Of a stretch of DNA of 20,830 nt, positions 13,821-20,830 are shown piece by piece. Within the stretch, counting starts at the first letter, position 1. Each line of letters begins with the position of its first letter. Under the pieces are notes generated by a model. It saw only the letters and a program-made list of their open reading frames with translations. It was not told the DNA's origin and made no database searches. The translations under genes and the position numbers were made by a program. This stretch comes from JALYXV01 sp963791545 (GTDB lineage: Bacteria; Actinomycetota; Acidimicrobiia; Acidimicrobiales; Palsa-688). The DNA is taken from positions 1 through 20,830 of the forward strand of contig CAWBSR010000014.1 in the NCBI GenBank assembly GCA_963791545.1, read 5' to 3'.

Positions 13821-16800
13821 CTACAGGCCGAGGTCGAATCCCCGGTCCGCTTCGATGCCGAGCTCGTGGCCGGGCCTCCGGTTGGGTTGGTGGCCCAGGC
13901 GGCGGACGGTGTCGTGGAGGTCGTGGACCAGTCGGCGGTGCTGGAGGGCTTGGATGGGGTCGGCGGGGTGGGGGCCGAGGGGATGTTCGGTGTCGGTGAC
14001 ACCGTGGCGTTCCCGCCAGGCCAGAATGTTGCCGGCGGTGTTACGCCAGATGCGCCGCTCGGCCCGGCCCTCGGGGTAGCCGCCGAGCGCCTCGACCAGC
14101 CAGCCGGGCGGTTTCAGGGCCGCGGCCGCGGTCAGGTCGCCCCGGCGGGTGGCGACCGCGGCTCGGAGGGCGGCGTGGCGTTCCAGGTCGCCGGCGTTGG
14201 TCTCGAGCCATTGTTGGCGGCGGGCCTGGTGGGCTTCGGCCTCGTCCAGGTGCGGTTGGTGGACCGCCAGGGTGCGGGCCCAGCCGGCCGCCGACTGATC
14301 GACCGCCTGCAACTGGGCGGTGAGGGCGGCCCGCTCAGCCCGGCGGAACGGGCCGGTGCGCTCCAGGCGGGCGGCCAGGTCGGCCCGGGCGGTAGCGGCG
14401 GCCGCCAGCTGGGCTCGGGCGTTGTCGACGTGGTAGCGGGCCGGGGCCACATCGGCGGAGCGGTCGCCGACCACACCTCGCCGCAGGGCGGCCTCCAGGG
14501 CGGCCGCCTCGGTCTCGAGTTGTGCGATGGTGTGGTCGCGGGCCAGGCGACGCACGTCGGGCAGGGCTTCGGTGGCCAGATGCTGGGCCCGGCTGCGGGC
14601 CAACGCCTCCACCAGCGGGTCGGACACCGTGGCCGTCCTGGACGGGCTCCGGGCGGGTGGGGTGGGGACGACGGCGTAGAGATGGTTGGCGACCCGTCCC
14701 CGCGACAGGGCCACGTAGCCCTCCTCGCCGCTCAGGCTGTCCGTGCCGAGGGTGAAGGTTCGCCCCGTGGTCATGCCTTGCGCCTTGTACACCGTCATGG
14801 CGTACCCGTAACCCAGGCGGCCCGCGGCCAGGTACCCGGCGGGAAGCTCCACTGTCTTCTCCCCCACCGCCACCGTCACCGTCGTGGTGTCCGGGTCGAC
14901 GGCGGTCACCTGACCCCGGTCCCCGTTGATGACCCCGAGGCGACGGTCGTTGGACAGGGCCAGGATGTCGTCGCCGACCGCGAACCTTCGGCCAGCCACG
15001 TCAACCTCGGGGCCGGTGAGCTGCCCGGCGTCTTTGCGGACCGCCCGGGCCAAGGCGTTGAGCCGGTCGATGTCGCTGCGCCGCCCGGCCAACATGACCG
15101 CCGGCTCCCCCGGGTGGGCGCTGCGGGCAGCCCACCAGTCGGCCACCAGGGCCGCCCGGGACGCCTCCGCCGACGGGGCCAGGTGGATGCGGCCGTGGTC
15201 CCCGTAGGCGGCCACCGCCTCCACCGCCCGCCCGGAGCGGACCAGACCCAGGGCAGTCCGTTCCCAGCCCTCCACCTGACGGCGGTTCTCCACCAACACC
15301 GACGCCCCCAAATGGCGGGCCAGGGCGTTGAAGGCGCCGCCCGCGTCGATCTCGGGCAACTGGCGGGGGTCGCCCACCAACACCAGCTTCCCGCCCGCCG
15401 CCCCGGTCAACTCCACCAGGCGGGCCAGGGTCCGGGTGCCGACCATCGAGGCCTCGTCGACCACCACCACCGCCCCGCCCGGCAGGCGACCCTCGGGCCG
15501 GGAGGCGTCGGCCAGCAGGCGGGCCAGGGTGGTCGACTCGATCCCCGACCCGCCCGACAGTTCCTGGGCCGCCCGAGCCGACAGGGCGGCGCCCACAACG
15601 GGGATCCCGCTGGCCTCCCAGGCAGCGCGGGACGCGTCGAGGGCGAACGTTTTCCCCGCCCCCGCCACCCCCACCACCACCTCGACACCGGCCCCCGAGG
15701 AGCACAGCCGTTCCACCATCACCCGCTGCTCCCCCGCCAACGTCGGCCGAGCCTCGACCGCCCACGCCAACGCCTCCGGGCGGGCCACCCCCACCCCGGC
15801 CGATCGGCGTTCCCACGTCGCCTGCAACATTGTGGTTTCCACCGCCAGCAGATCCGCGGTTGTCCAGCGGGGACCGGTCTCCGACACCACCGACCGGCCG
15901 TCACTACGGCGGATGGCGTCGATCGTGCGGAGATGGCCGGCCGGGCCGACCCGCACCAGACCCGCCAGGCCCAAGAACCAGTCCGCCTGGGCCCGCAGCG
16001 TGGCCACGTCGGCGCCTTCGGGGTGGGCGGCCGCCAAAGCCCGCAGCACGTCGCGACGGTCGAACGTCGACGCCTGCTCCGTCAACCCCGACGGCCCCAA
16101 CAACCGGCCCGCCAACTTGGTCAAGTCCGGGTAGACCGGCTCCCGGGCCGGCCCCAACAGACCGGCGACCCTGTTCTCGTCGACACCCGCCTCGCCGCCC
16201 CGGCGGCGCCACTCGTCGACCAGGGCCGGAGGCTCGACGCCGTAGTCCCGGGCGTTCACCCGGGCCAACGCACCCGTGTCGACCCGCTGGGCCCGGGTCT
16301 TGGCCTGGCGGGTGTCCAACGCCGCCGCCTGCGCCGCCCTAGCCGAGCCGGCGCCCACCTCCGCCAGTCGGGTCTCGATCTCCGCCCGGCGCTGCGAGAA
16401 CACCAACAGCTCCCCCCGGGTGAAGCCGGCCACCTCGGCGATCCCCTTGGTCACCGGCCCCCACGCGACACCGAGAGAACGGGTCAGCTCGGCCCGCAGC
16501 GCCGCCTGGTACAGCAGCGACGCCGTCTTGCCGTGGGTGAACAACGCCCGGGCGTCCAACGCCGACCAGCGTCCGTCCTCCCCTCTCCCCACGTTGGCCA
16601 CCAGGACATGGGTGTGCAGCTGCGGGTCACCGGCCCGCGAGCTGCGATGCCGGAACCCCGCCCCCACCAACCCCGCCGACGGCTCCACCACCAGACCGTC
16701 GTGACCCCGGCGCACCCTCGCCGCCTCCGCCTCCAAGAACCCCAACGCCTGGACCACCGCCCGGTCATGCGCCTCCCGGGTCGCCAACGCCACCGCCTCG

Positions 16801-17108
16801 TCACCCAACGCGAACAGCAGCGACACCGACTTGGGGGCCGAGAACGTCAAATCGAACCCCGGCACCCGGCCCGCCGCCGCCGCCTTCCCCGACACCAAAC
16901 CCTCATCGGTCGCGGGGTGGCGGCCACCCAGCACCGCTGTCAGATCCCGGCCATCCACCGTCCCCGACAGGCCCAGCCCGGGACACGCCGAACCCAACCA
17001 CACCCCCGGCGCCTCACCCGCCCCCAGGTAGTAGTCCTCCACCCCTTTGGCCACCGAATCCAGGTAGTAGCGCTCCCCGCCCGCCGCCAACTTCCCCACC
17101 GAAAACAC
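13821..17108 (-). CDS. MobF-family conjugative relaxase-helicase (TrwC/TraI-like)
   Basis: A 1095-residue relaxase with a fused helicase. The relaxase domain carries the tyrosine pairs Y14-Y15 and Y26-Y27, one of which nicks the transfer origin. Its histidine metal site is formed by H154 (GFRHRS) and H165-x-H167 (DPQLHTHVLVAN). The helicase part has Walker A GVAGAGKT (480-487), Walker B VVVVDEAS (547-554), LVGDPRQLPEI (577-587), TVYKAQGMT (772-780) and YVALSRGR (798-805). A helical C-terminal extension follows. In conjugation this protein cuts one strand at oriT, stays attached to its 5' end and unwinds the DNA for transfer. The GTG start has GGGGAG upstream. It lies 32 bases after vapC and is probably co-transcribed with it. 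No coupling protein or type IV secretion gene is visible. Confidence 0.93.
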   Translation of the reverse strand: MFSVGKLAAGGERYYLDSVAKGVEDYYLGAGEAPGVWLGSACPGLGLSGTVDGRDLTAVLGGRHPATDEGLVSGKAAAAGRVPGFDLTFSAPKSVSLLFALGDEAVALATREAHDRAVVQALGFLEAEAARVRRGHDGLVVEPSAGLVGAGFRHRSSRAGDPQLHTHVLVANVGRGEDGRWSALDARALFTHGKTASLLYQAALRAELTRSLGVAWGPVTKGIAEVAGFTRGELLVFSQRRAEIETRLAEVGAGSARAAQAAALDTRQAKTRAQRVDTGALARVNARDYGVEPPALVDEWRRRGGEAGVDENRVAGLLGPAREPVYPDLTKLAGRLLGPSGLTEQASTFDRRDVLRALAAAHPEGADVATLRAQADWFLGLAGLVRVGPAGHLRTIDAIRRSDGRSVVSETGPRWTTADLLAVETTMLQATWERRSAGVGVARPEALAWAVEARPTLAGEQRVMVERLCSSGAGVEVVVGVAGAGKTFALDASRAAWEASGIPVVGAALSARAAQELSGGSGIESTTLARLLADASRPEGRLPGGAVVVVDEASMVGTRTLARLVELTGAAGGKLVLVGDPRQLPEIDAGGAFNALARHLGASVLVENRRQVEGWERTALGLVRSGRAVEAVAAYGDHGRIHLAPSAEASRAALVADWWAARSAHPGEPAVMLAGRRSDIDRLNALARAVRKDAGQLTGPEVDVAGRRFAVGDDILALSNDRRLGVINGDRGQVTAVDPDTTTVTVAVGEKTVELPAGYLAAGRLGYGYAMTVYKAQGMTTGRTFTLGTDSLSGEEGYVALSRGRVANHLYAVVPTPPARSPSRTATVSDPLVEALARSRAQHLATEALPDVRRLARDHTIAQLETEAAALEAALRRGVVGDRSADVAPARYHVDNARAQLAAAATARADLAARLERTGPFRRAERAALTAQLQAVDQSAAGWARTLAVHQPHLDEAEAHQARRQQWLETNAGDLERHAALRAAVATRRGDLTAAAALKPPGWLVEALGGYPEGRAERRIWRNTAGNILAWRERHGVTDTEHPLGPHPADPIQALQHRRLVHDLHDTVRRLGHQPNRRPGHELGIEADRGFDLGL

Positions 17109-17140
17109 CCGGCTCCCCCTCCCCTACCCCTGTCCGAATC

Positions 17141-17554
17141 TCAGGCGACGCTGCCCCGCGGCACCACCCAGCGCATCTCCTGGCCGGTCACCTTGGCCAC
17201 CAGATCGAAATCGGCGTCGTAGTGCAACACCACCAGACCCGCCGCCTCCGCCGTCGCCGCCACCAGCAGATCCGGGATCGGCACCGCCCGATGCTGACCC
17301 CGCCCCGCCAACAGGCCCTGCACCACCAACGCCCGTTCGCACACCTCGGCGGTCACCGCGACCCGCGGGAAACCACGGCGCTCATCGATGATCGCCTCCC
17401 AATCCGAACCCCGCCTGGCCGACCAACCCAACTCCAAATCGATCACCGCACACGTAGCCACCCGCCCCGCCAACAACAGCGGCGCCAACACCTCCCCCAC
17501 CGCAGCCACATGCAACCGGGCCAAGGCGCTCTTGTCGGCCAGGAACGACGCCAC
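17141..17554 (-). CDS. vapC: VapC-type PIN-domain ribonuclease toxin
   Basis: A 137-residue PIN-domain protein. The acidic active-site residues can be read off: Asp7 in FLADKSALARL, Glu41 in VIDLELGWSAR, Asp95 in VPIPDLLVAA and Asp113/Asp115 in HYDADFDLV. They hold the magnesium used to cut RNA; VapC toxins typically cleave tRNA or rRNA and stop growth. Length and motif spacing are normal, so it looks intact. The GTG start comes ten bases after the stop of the antitoxin gene, with a G-rich ribosome site in the gap. The relaxase gene follows 32 bases downstream, so the toxin pair sits at the head of the transfer operon, where it may tie element loss to cell damage. Confidence 0.85.
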   Translation of the reverse strand: MASFLADKSALARLHVAAVGEVLAPLLLAGRVATCAVIDLELGWSARRGSDWEAIIDERRGFPRVAVTAEVCERALVVQGLLAGRGQHRAVPIPDLLVAATAEAAGLVVLHYDADFDLVAKVTGQEMRWVVPRGSVA

Positions 17555-17564
17555 CCCGCCCCGC

Positions 17565-17780
17565 CTACTTCTGCCACGCTTGGGCCATCACCGCCGGATC
17601 CCCCAGATCCCCCGGCCCCGCCACCAGGCGCTCCACATGACGACGCCGCCGGTCAGCGTCGACCACCGCCCGCAAGGCCGCGTCCACCGTGTCCCGCAAA
17701 CCCCGGGTCCCCAACACCACCCGGGCCGCCGCCACCAACTCGTCATCCACCACCAACGCCGTCTTATGCACCCCGGCCAC
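17565..17780 (-). CDS. vapB: VapB-type antitoxin
   Basis: A short antitoxin of about 71 residues. The DNA-binding half reads KTALVVDDELVAAARVVLG then TRGLRDTVDAALRAVVDAD, typical of actinobacterial VapB proteins with a ribbon-helix-helix-like fold. The tail ending DLGDPAVMAQAW is the kind of segment that inserts into the VapC active site. I place the start at the GTG at 17780, five bases after GGAGG; TTG at 17795 or GTG at 17792 are also open. It directly precedes vapC. TTGACG upstream, on the minus strand near 17838, may be part of its promoter. VapB with VapC normally represses this promoter. Confidence 0.8.
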   Translation of the reverse strand: MAGVHKTALVVDDELVAAARVVLGTRGLRDTVDAALRAVVDADRRRRHVERLVAGPGDLGDPAVMAQAWQK

Positions 17781-17795
17781 AACCACCTCCACCAA

Positions 17796-18128
17796 CCCGA
17801 ACCCGACAGCCCTATCATCCTAAATCATCTATCCGTCAACGGCGCTACACGCTGTCCAACCGCCTGCGGTCCCAGCGCAAATTGTAGCCGAGATCCCTGT
17901 CGGCATCATGATGCAAGGGTGTGAAGAAGACTTAGACCTGGCCGCTTCAGCAACCTCGGTCAAACCCCGGCAACCGACCCGAACCGGACCCCGCCCCTAC
18001 CCCACCGGCACCCACTATCGCCTGCCACTCACCCCCAGCGCGACCGACGTGACCCGCTCGTCACCCACACCCAGTCCGAACCCCCGGCACCGACGGGACC
18101 ATCCATCGAGCCCTCGAGTGTCGCTACT
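17796..18128. other. Intergenic region with possible PIN-domain remnant
   Basis: About 330 bases between vapB and the ribbon-helix-helix gene. It probably holds the vapBC-relaxase promoter. On the minus strand, 17916 down to 17845 reads LHHDADRDLGYNLRW and then RRRLDSV before a stop. This resembles the C-terminal HYDADFDL block of VapC in this window and could be the tail of a lost second toxin gene. An in-frame stop lies just upstream of it. The rest shows no gene. Confidence 0.35.
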
Positions 18129-18461
18129 TCACCCCAGCTCTCGCTGAAGGATCTCGCGGAGGAACTCGGCGATGGTGATCCCCTCGGACGCCACTCGTAG
18201 ACGCAGCCGTCGGTGAAGGTCACGGTCTATGTCAGCGTTCAGCCGCACCGTGGACCGAGTCACATCTTGGTGGGCTACGACAGTGCTGGGCTCTCCCCCA
18301 CCCTCGAGGCGATCGCGTGGCGCTGATACGACCGACGGCGTGGCAACCGCAACTACAGCATCTGGCTGGGCAGAGGTCCCTTCGGAGACCGGTTCGGGTG
18401 CAGGACGTTCTTCTCCGAAGAAGCCGGGACCGTAGGGATCCGTGGTCTTTACCTTCGCCAT
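18129..18461 (-). CDS. Ribbon-helix-helix partition protein (ParG/ParB-like partner of ParA)
   Basis: A 110-residue protein with two parts. Residues 1-65 are Pro/Ala/Glu-rich and probably flexible. Residues 69-109 (STVRLNADIDRDLHRRLRLR then VASEGITIAEFLREILQREL) form a ribbon-helix-helix DNA-binding fold. This layout, a disordered N-terminus with a C-terminal RHH dimer, is that of ParG of plasmid TP228 and related centromere-binding proteins. Its ATG comes one base after the parA stop, so the two are coupled. It should bind the tetramer array upstream of parA, both to repress the operon and to mark the plasmid for segregation. In ParG the flexible tail stimulates the ATPase; here that is inferred. 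Confidence 0.8.
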   Translation of the reverse strand: MAKVKTTDPYGPGFFGEERPAPEPVSEGTSAQPDAVVAVATPSVVSAPRDRLEGGGEPSTVVAHQDVTRSTVRLNADIDRDLHRRLRLRVASEGITIAEFLREILQRELG

Positions 18462-18462
18462 A

Positions 18463-19044
18463 TCAGTTGCTGCCCATCAAGGTAAGGAGTTGGTCGAGGA
18501 TCTCCCGGTAGGCGATCGCCGGCCGTGACACAAGGGGCAGAGTGTCCTGATCCGCCTGGGCCCGCTCGACGATGGCGGCCATGGGAACCGGCGTCGTGGT
18601 GATGTCAGGCCACCGCGACCGCAGCGCGTCGAGGCCCCAACGGTGCATGGAGCGACGGCCGTCGAAACGGGTGGGGATGATGAGGTCGGGATCGACCATG
18701 CGCAGGAGGTGTTGCAGCCCCCGCATCTCCCCTGGCCCCAAGCCGGTGACTGCCAGGACGAGATCCGCGGCCTCGAGGGCGGCGATGGCGCCCACCCCCG
18801 CCCCAGGGGCGGTGTCAAGAAAGACCAAGTGGTGATCGGCGGCGGCGGTCCGGATGTCGTCGGCGTGTTGGACGGGGGCCAGGTTCTTCGCTAGTTCGGG
18901 AGCCCATTCGGCGGCGGTGCCTTGCGGATCGAGGTCGAGAAGCAAGGTGTCGAGACCGCGACCGGCAGCCTCTTGGGCGAGACAAACGGCAGTGGTCGTT
19001 TTTCCAACCCCGCCCTTGGTACCGGCGATGCAGACGATCGTCAA
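18463..19044 (-). CDS. parA: ParA-family partition ATPase
   Basis: A 193-residue ParA/ParF-type ATPase. The deviant Walker A motif KGGVGKTT (10-17) with its signature lysine is intact, followed by LLDLDPQGTAAEW (35-47) and VFLDTAPGAG, the A' and B motifs. There is no N-terminal helix-turn-helix, so it belongs to the short type Ib group, like ParF. That group relies on a separate small DNA-binding partner for repression. These ATPases bind DNA or polymerise with ATP and move plasmid copies apart. The TTG start has AGGGGAG seven bases upstream. An RHH partner follows one base after its stop, and the ACTC-box array lies directly upstream. Confidence 0.9.
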   Translation of the reverse strand: MTIVCIAGTKGGVGKTTTAVCLAQEAAGRGLDTLLLDLDPQGTAAEWAPELAKNLAPVQHADDIRTAAADHHLVFLDTAPGAGVGAIAALEAADLVLAVTGLGPGEMRGLQHLLRMVDPDLIIPTRFDGRRSMHRWGLDALRSRWPDITTTPVPMAAIVERAQADQDTLPLVSRPAIAYREILDQLLTLMGSN

Positions 19045-19063
19045 CTTGTAACTCCCCTGCTTT

Positions 19064-19155
19064 ACTCGGATGAGTAAGAGAGTAAGACATCAATCACTCA
19101 CCAACGCGGATACTCGTCCGCGTTATTACTCAAATGAGTCAGCACTCAGTTGAGT
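19064..19155. promoter_or_regulatory. ACTC/GAGT tetramer array, candidate partition operator/centromere
   Basis: Nine exact ACTC or GAGT tetramers start at 19064, 19072, 19080, 19096, 19112, 19128, 19136, 19144 and 19152, all in one 8-bp register (4-bp box, 4-bp spacer). One-mismatch boxes fill the register at 19104 (ACGC), 19120 (GCGT) and 19160 (GAGC). Some pairs form ACTCA-NN-TGAGT palindromes. A perfect 8-bp repeat AACGCGGA/TCCGCGTT (19103-19124) lies in the centre. ParG of TP228 is known to bind ACTC boxes with 4-bp spacers upstream of parFG, and the layout here is the same. Confidence 0.8.
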
Positions 19156-19167
19156 AGGAGAGCGAAC

Positions 19168-20160
19168 TCAGTGCACCGGGGCGAGGCGTGGTGGTGGGGG
19201 AGCCCCGCCGCCGGTGGTGGGGCGGGGTTCGGTGAAGGTGCCGTAGCGGCGGTCGAAGGTGAGGTTGATGGGGTGGTCGAAGGTGAGCTCTCCGTAGCGG
19301 CTTTTCATGACGTGCAGGTCGACGGGGATGGCGGAGTGGCGGGCGGCGCCGTCGCCTTGGTCGTCTTTGGGTTTGAGGAGCAGGCAGCAGTCGGCGTCGT
19401 ACTCCAGGTCACCGGATCCTTTGAACCAGTCCAGGCCCGCCTGGCCGGAGTAGCTGGTGCGTCCCACTGAGCTGATGGCCAGCACCGGGACTTCGAGGTC
19501 GCGGGCCAGTTGTCGTAACCCGAGGCAGGCCATGGACACCCGGAGGCGTTCGTCGAGGCGGCGGTCGGCTTCGGCGGGACGGAGGCGTTGCAGGTAGTCG
19601 ACCACCACCAGGGGACGACGCCCGCTGGAGCGACACAGCTCGGCGGTCCAACGCCGGATGCGCCCCACGGTGCCCTCGAAGTCCTCGCCCGCCACGTAGG
19701 GGTCTTCTTGGATGTGGAGGCGGGCCAGGTCGATGAGCCCACCACGTTCCCGCATCCCCGCCGCCAGGGCGGGGTCGCGGTTCCAGTAGGTGGAGATGGG
19801 GGCTTGGAGTTCCCGGCAGAAGATGCGCCCCACCAGTTCTTTGGGGGACTGCTCGATCGACACGTACAGCACCACATGGCCGGCACCGACGGCCCGCAGA
19901 GACGATTGGAGGGCGAAGGCGCTCTTGCCCACCCCGGGGCCGGCGGCCAGGAGGAACAGCCCGGGCCGCCACCCGCCCCCGGCCAGCATCCGGTCCAGGG
20001 TGACGATCCCGGTGGAGATAGTGACAGCGTCTTCGGGGTGGGCAAAATCCTCCAGCAGCTCCGCCAGGATGGTCTCGGCGGTGGCGGGCGGCTGCGACCC
20101 GGGGCGCCGTCCCCGGGGGCCTCGCTGGGCGAGGCGTTCCAGTTCCTCCCGGGCCCGCAA
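19168..20160 (-). CDS. DnaB-like replicative helicase, C-terminal ATPase part (frame-broken)
   Basis: About 330 residues forming the RecA-like motor domain of a DnaB helicase, in a different frame from its N-terminal half. Landmarks in order are AAGPGVGKSAFALQ (Walker A, near 19920-19945), LYVSIEQSPKELVGR, RPLVVVDYLQRLRP (Walker B), VPVLAISSVGR and GSGDLEYDADCCLLLKP. The domain looks intact up to its stop, with a Pro-rich tail. The frame stays open upstream to 20259, but that part translates as Arg-rich shadow sequence, so real homology seems to begin near 20160. The TTG there has no proper ribosome site. Either a one-base shift breaks the gene, or the half is made separately. Such helicases unwind plasmid or phage DNA during replication. 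Confidence 0.75.
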   Translation of the reverse strand: MRAREELERLAQRGPRGRRPGSQPPATAETILAELLEDFAHPEDAVTISTGIVTLDRMLAGGGWRPGLFLLAAGPGVGKSAFALQSSLRAVGAGHVVLYVSIEQSPKELVGRIFCRELQAPISTYWNRDPALAAGMRERGGLIDLARLHIQEDPYVAGEDFEGTVGRIRRWTAELCRSSGRRPLVVVDYLQRLRPAEADRRLDERLRVSMACLGLRQLARDLEVPVLAISSVGRTSYSGQAGLDWFKGSGDLEYDADCCLLLKPKDDQGDGAARHSAIPVDLHVMKSRYGELTFDHPINLTFDRRYGTFTEPRPTTGGGAPPPPRLAPVH

Positions 20161-20168
20161 CCTGCGGT

Positions 20169-20588
20169 CTCGTCGCCGGCGGCGGCCGCGGTGGCCAGCT
20201 CCAGCGCGGCGGCCTGTTCCCGGCGTTGGTCGGCCAGCTCGGCCACGGTTTGCACCCACCGGGGGGCACCCGATGCGGCGGGCGCCTCGTTCAGCAGTGA
20301 TAGGACGGCGATGGCGTCACCGGAGGCTTCCAGGAGGCCGTCGCGGCGGAGCTGGTCGACGACCAGGCCGACATCGGGGGGATGGCCGGCGTCGACCAGT
20401 CGGGCGATGGCCTCGAAGACATGTCCGTGGGCGGGGGAGTAGAAGTCCCCGGCCGACAACCCGGTTAGTGCCACCCGACACGCCGCCTCGCCATAGACGC
20501 CGAGCTGCAACATGGTGCCCAACACCGCCGCCTCCGCCTCCACGCTGTGCGGCGCCGGGCCACCCACCCCAACCTTGGTTGATCCCAT
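20169..20588 (-). CDS. DnaB-like replicative helicase, N-terminal part (frame-broken)
   Basis: About 140 residues matching the DnaB N-terminal helical domain: PHSVEAEAAVLGTMLQ, then FYSPAHGHVFEAIARLVDAG, PDVGLVVDQLRRDGLL and DAIAVLSLLNEAPAA. This domain helps form the hexamer and contacts primase. The ATG at 20588 places the start just before the usual P-H-x-x-E-A-E motif, so I prefer it to the longer open frame. Coding sense is lost after about residue 140 (LATAAAAGDE); from there the helicase continues in the frame reached by stepping back one base. The surrounding GCC-GCC-GCC-GGC run could be a site of true mutation or of a sequencing slip. No classic slippery heptamer is visible. Confidence 0.7.
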
Positions 20589-20750
20589 AGCGTCAGCCTG
20601 CGCCTCGGCGGCCGCCTCGGCGGCGACCCACCGAGGGACGCTCAGAGTCCTCAGAAAACTCCTCAGAGGCCACCCTGATGCCCTGACCAGCAACACGACC
20701 GACCCGGAACGGGGTAACGCGCCCAGCAACGCCCAACACAACTCATGTAT

Positions 20751-20781
20751 CGCGCTCCACTGCCACTGGAACGCGCTCCAC
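20751..20781. repeat. Direct repeat CGCGCTCCAC upstream of dnaB
   Basis: CGCGCTCCAC occurs at 20751-20760 and 20772-20781, exactly 21 bp apart, two helical turns. The second copy lies within TGGA-ACGCGC-TCCA, a short palindrome. Position before a helicase gene would fit an operator or iteron pair, but two copies are little evidence. Confidence 0.35.
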
Positions 20782-20830
20782 GATTCGCTGGGTCCTGGCA
20801 GCGGTCGAGTTGGATGGCGGACCCTGTGCC

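Noticed and set aside
13866..17222. A very long plus-strand open frame opposite the relaxase gene.
   Set aside because: It is the antisense shadow of the relaxase in GC-rich DNA; it shows low-complexity Arg/Gly/Pro sequence and no domain.
20160..20200. Programmed -1 frameshifting in the DnaB-like gene.
   Set aside because: No slippery X-XXY-YYZ heptamer is present where the frames meet; mutation or sequencing error is simpler.
1..20830. CRISPR array or insertion sequence with terminal inverted repeats.
   Set aside because: No regularly spaced repeats with unique spacers and no transposase gene were seen; the only recombinase is a small serine type.

Overview
This is a GC-rich window with many GTG and TTG starts and several translationally coupled gene pairs. 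It looks like accessory DNA, most likely a plasmid or integrated conjugative/mobilisable element, from a high-GC actinobacterium. Genus and species cannot be assigned. No rRNA, tRNA, CRISPR array or core housekeeping gene was found.

Left part (1-3.5 kb): a SnoaL/NTF2-like protein and a coupled 64-residue protein are on the minus strand, divergent from a TetR-family regulator, with duplicated motifs between them. Next comes a small serine recombinase with a 28-bp near-perfect palindrome (13-bp arms, 2-bp core) just upstream. It is followed by a RES-Xre toxin-antitoxin pair, whose RES toxin appears to carry Ala at the position where I expect the family serine.

Middle part (3.5-13.7 kb): an unrecognised 405-residue protein, probably a TIM barrel with a C-terminal Cys/His cluster, is followed by an Xre-nucleotidyltransferase pair that is probably a second toxin-antitoxin system. 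Then come two tandem paralogous exported proteins of unknown family, a 939-residue LAL-type LuxR regulator with a 62-residue very acidic protein directly behind it, and a secreted protein with 21-bp tandem repeats and crystallin-like motifs on the minus strand. A small actinobacterial gene interrupted by an in-frame stop closes this part.

Right part (13.8-20.6 kb): this is the element backbone, all on the minus strand. In transcription order it holds a DnaB-like helicase split by an apparent frameshift, a ParA ATPase with a ribbon-helix-helix partner, a VapBC pair, and a MobF/TrwC relaxase-helicase. The gap between dnaB and parA holds nine exact ACTC/GAGT tetramers in strict 8-bp register. 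That is the layout known for the ParG operator of plasmid TP228, so it is the likely partition operator and/or centromere.

Together the genes suggest a replicating or mobilisable element with partition, conjugation, resolution and three addiction modules, plus a cargo of regulators and exported proteins. Two genes look broken. The best candidates for undescribed biology are the ACTC-box partition locus, the LAL regulator with its acidic small protein, the tandem exported paralogs, and the orphan 405-residue protein beside the RES-Xre pair.
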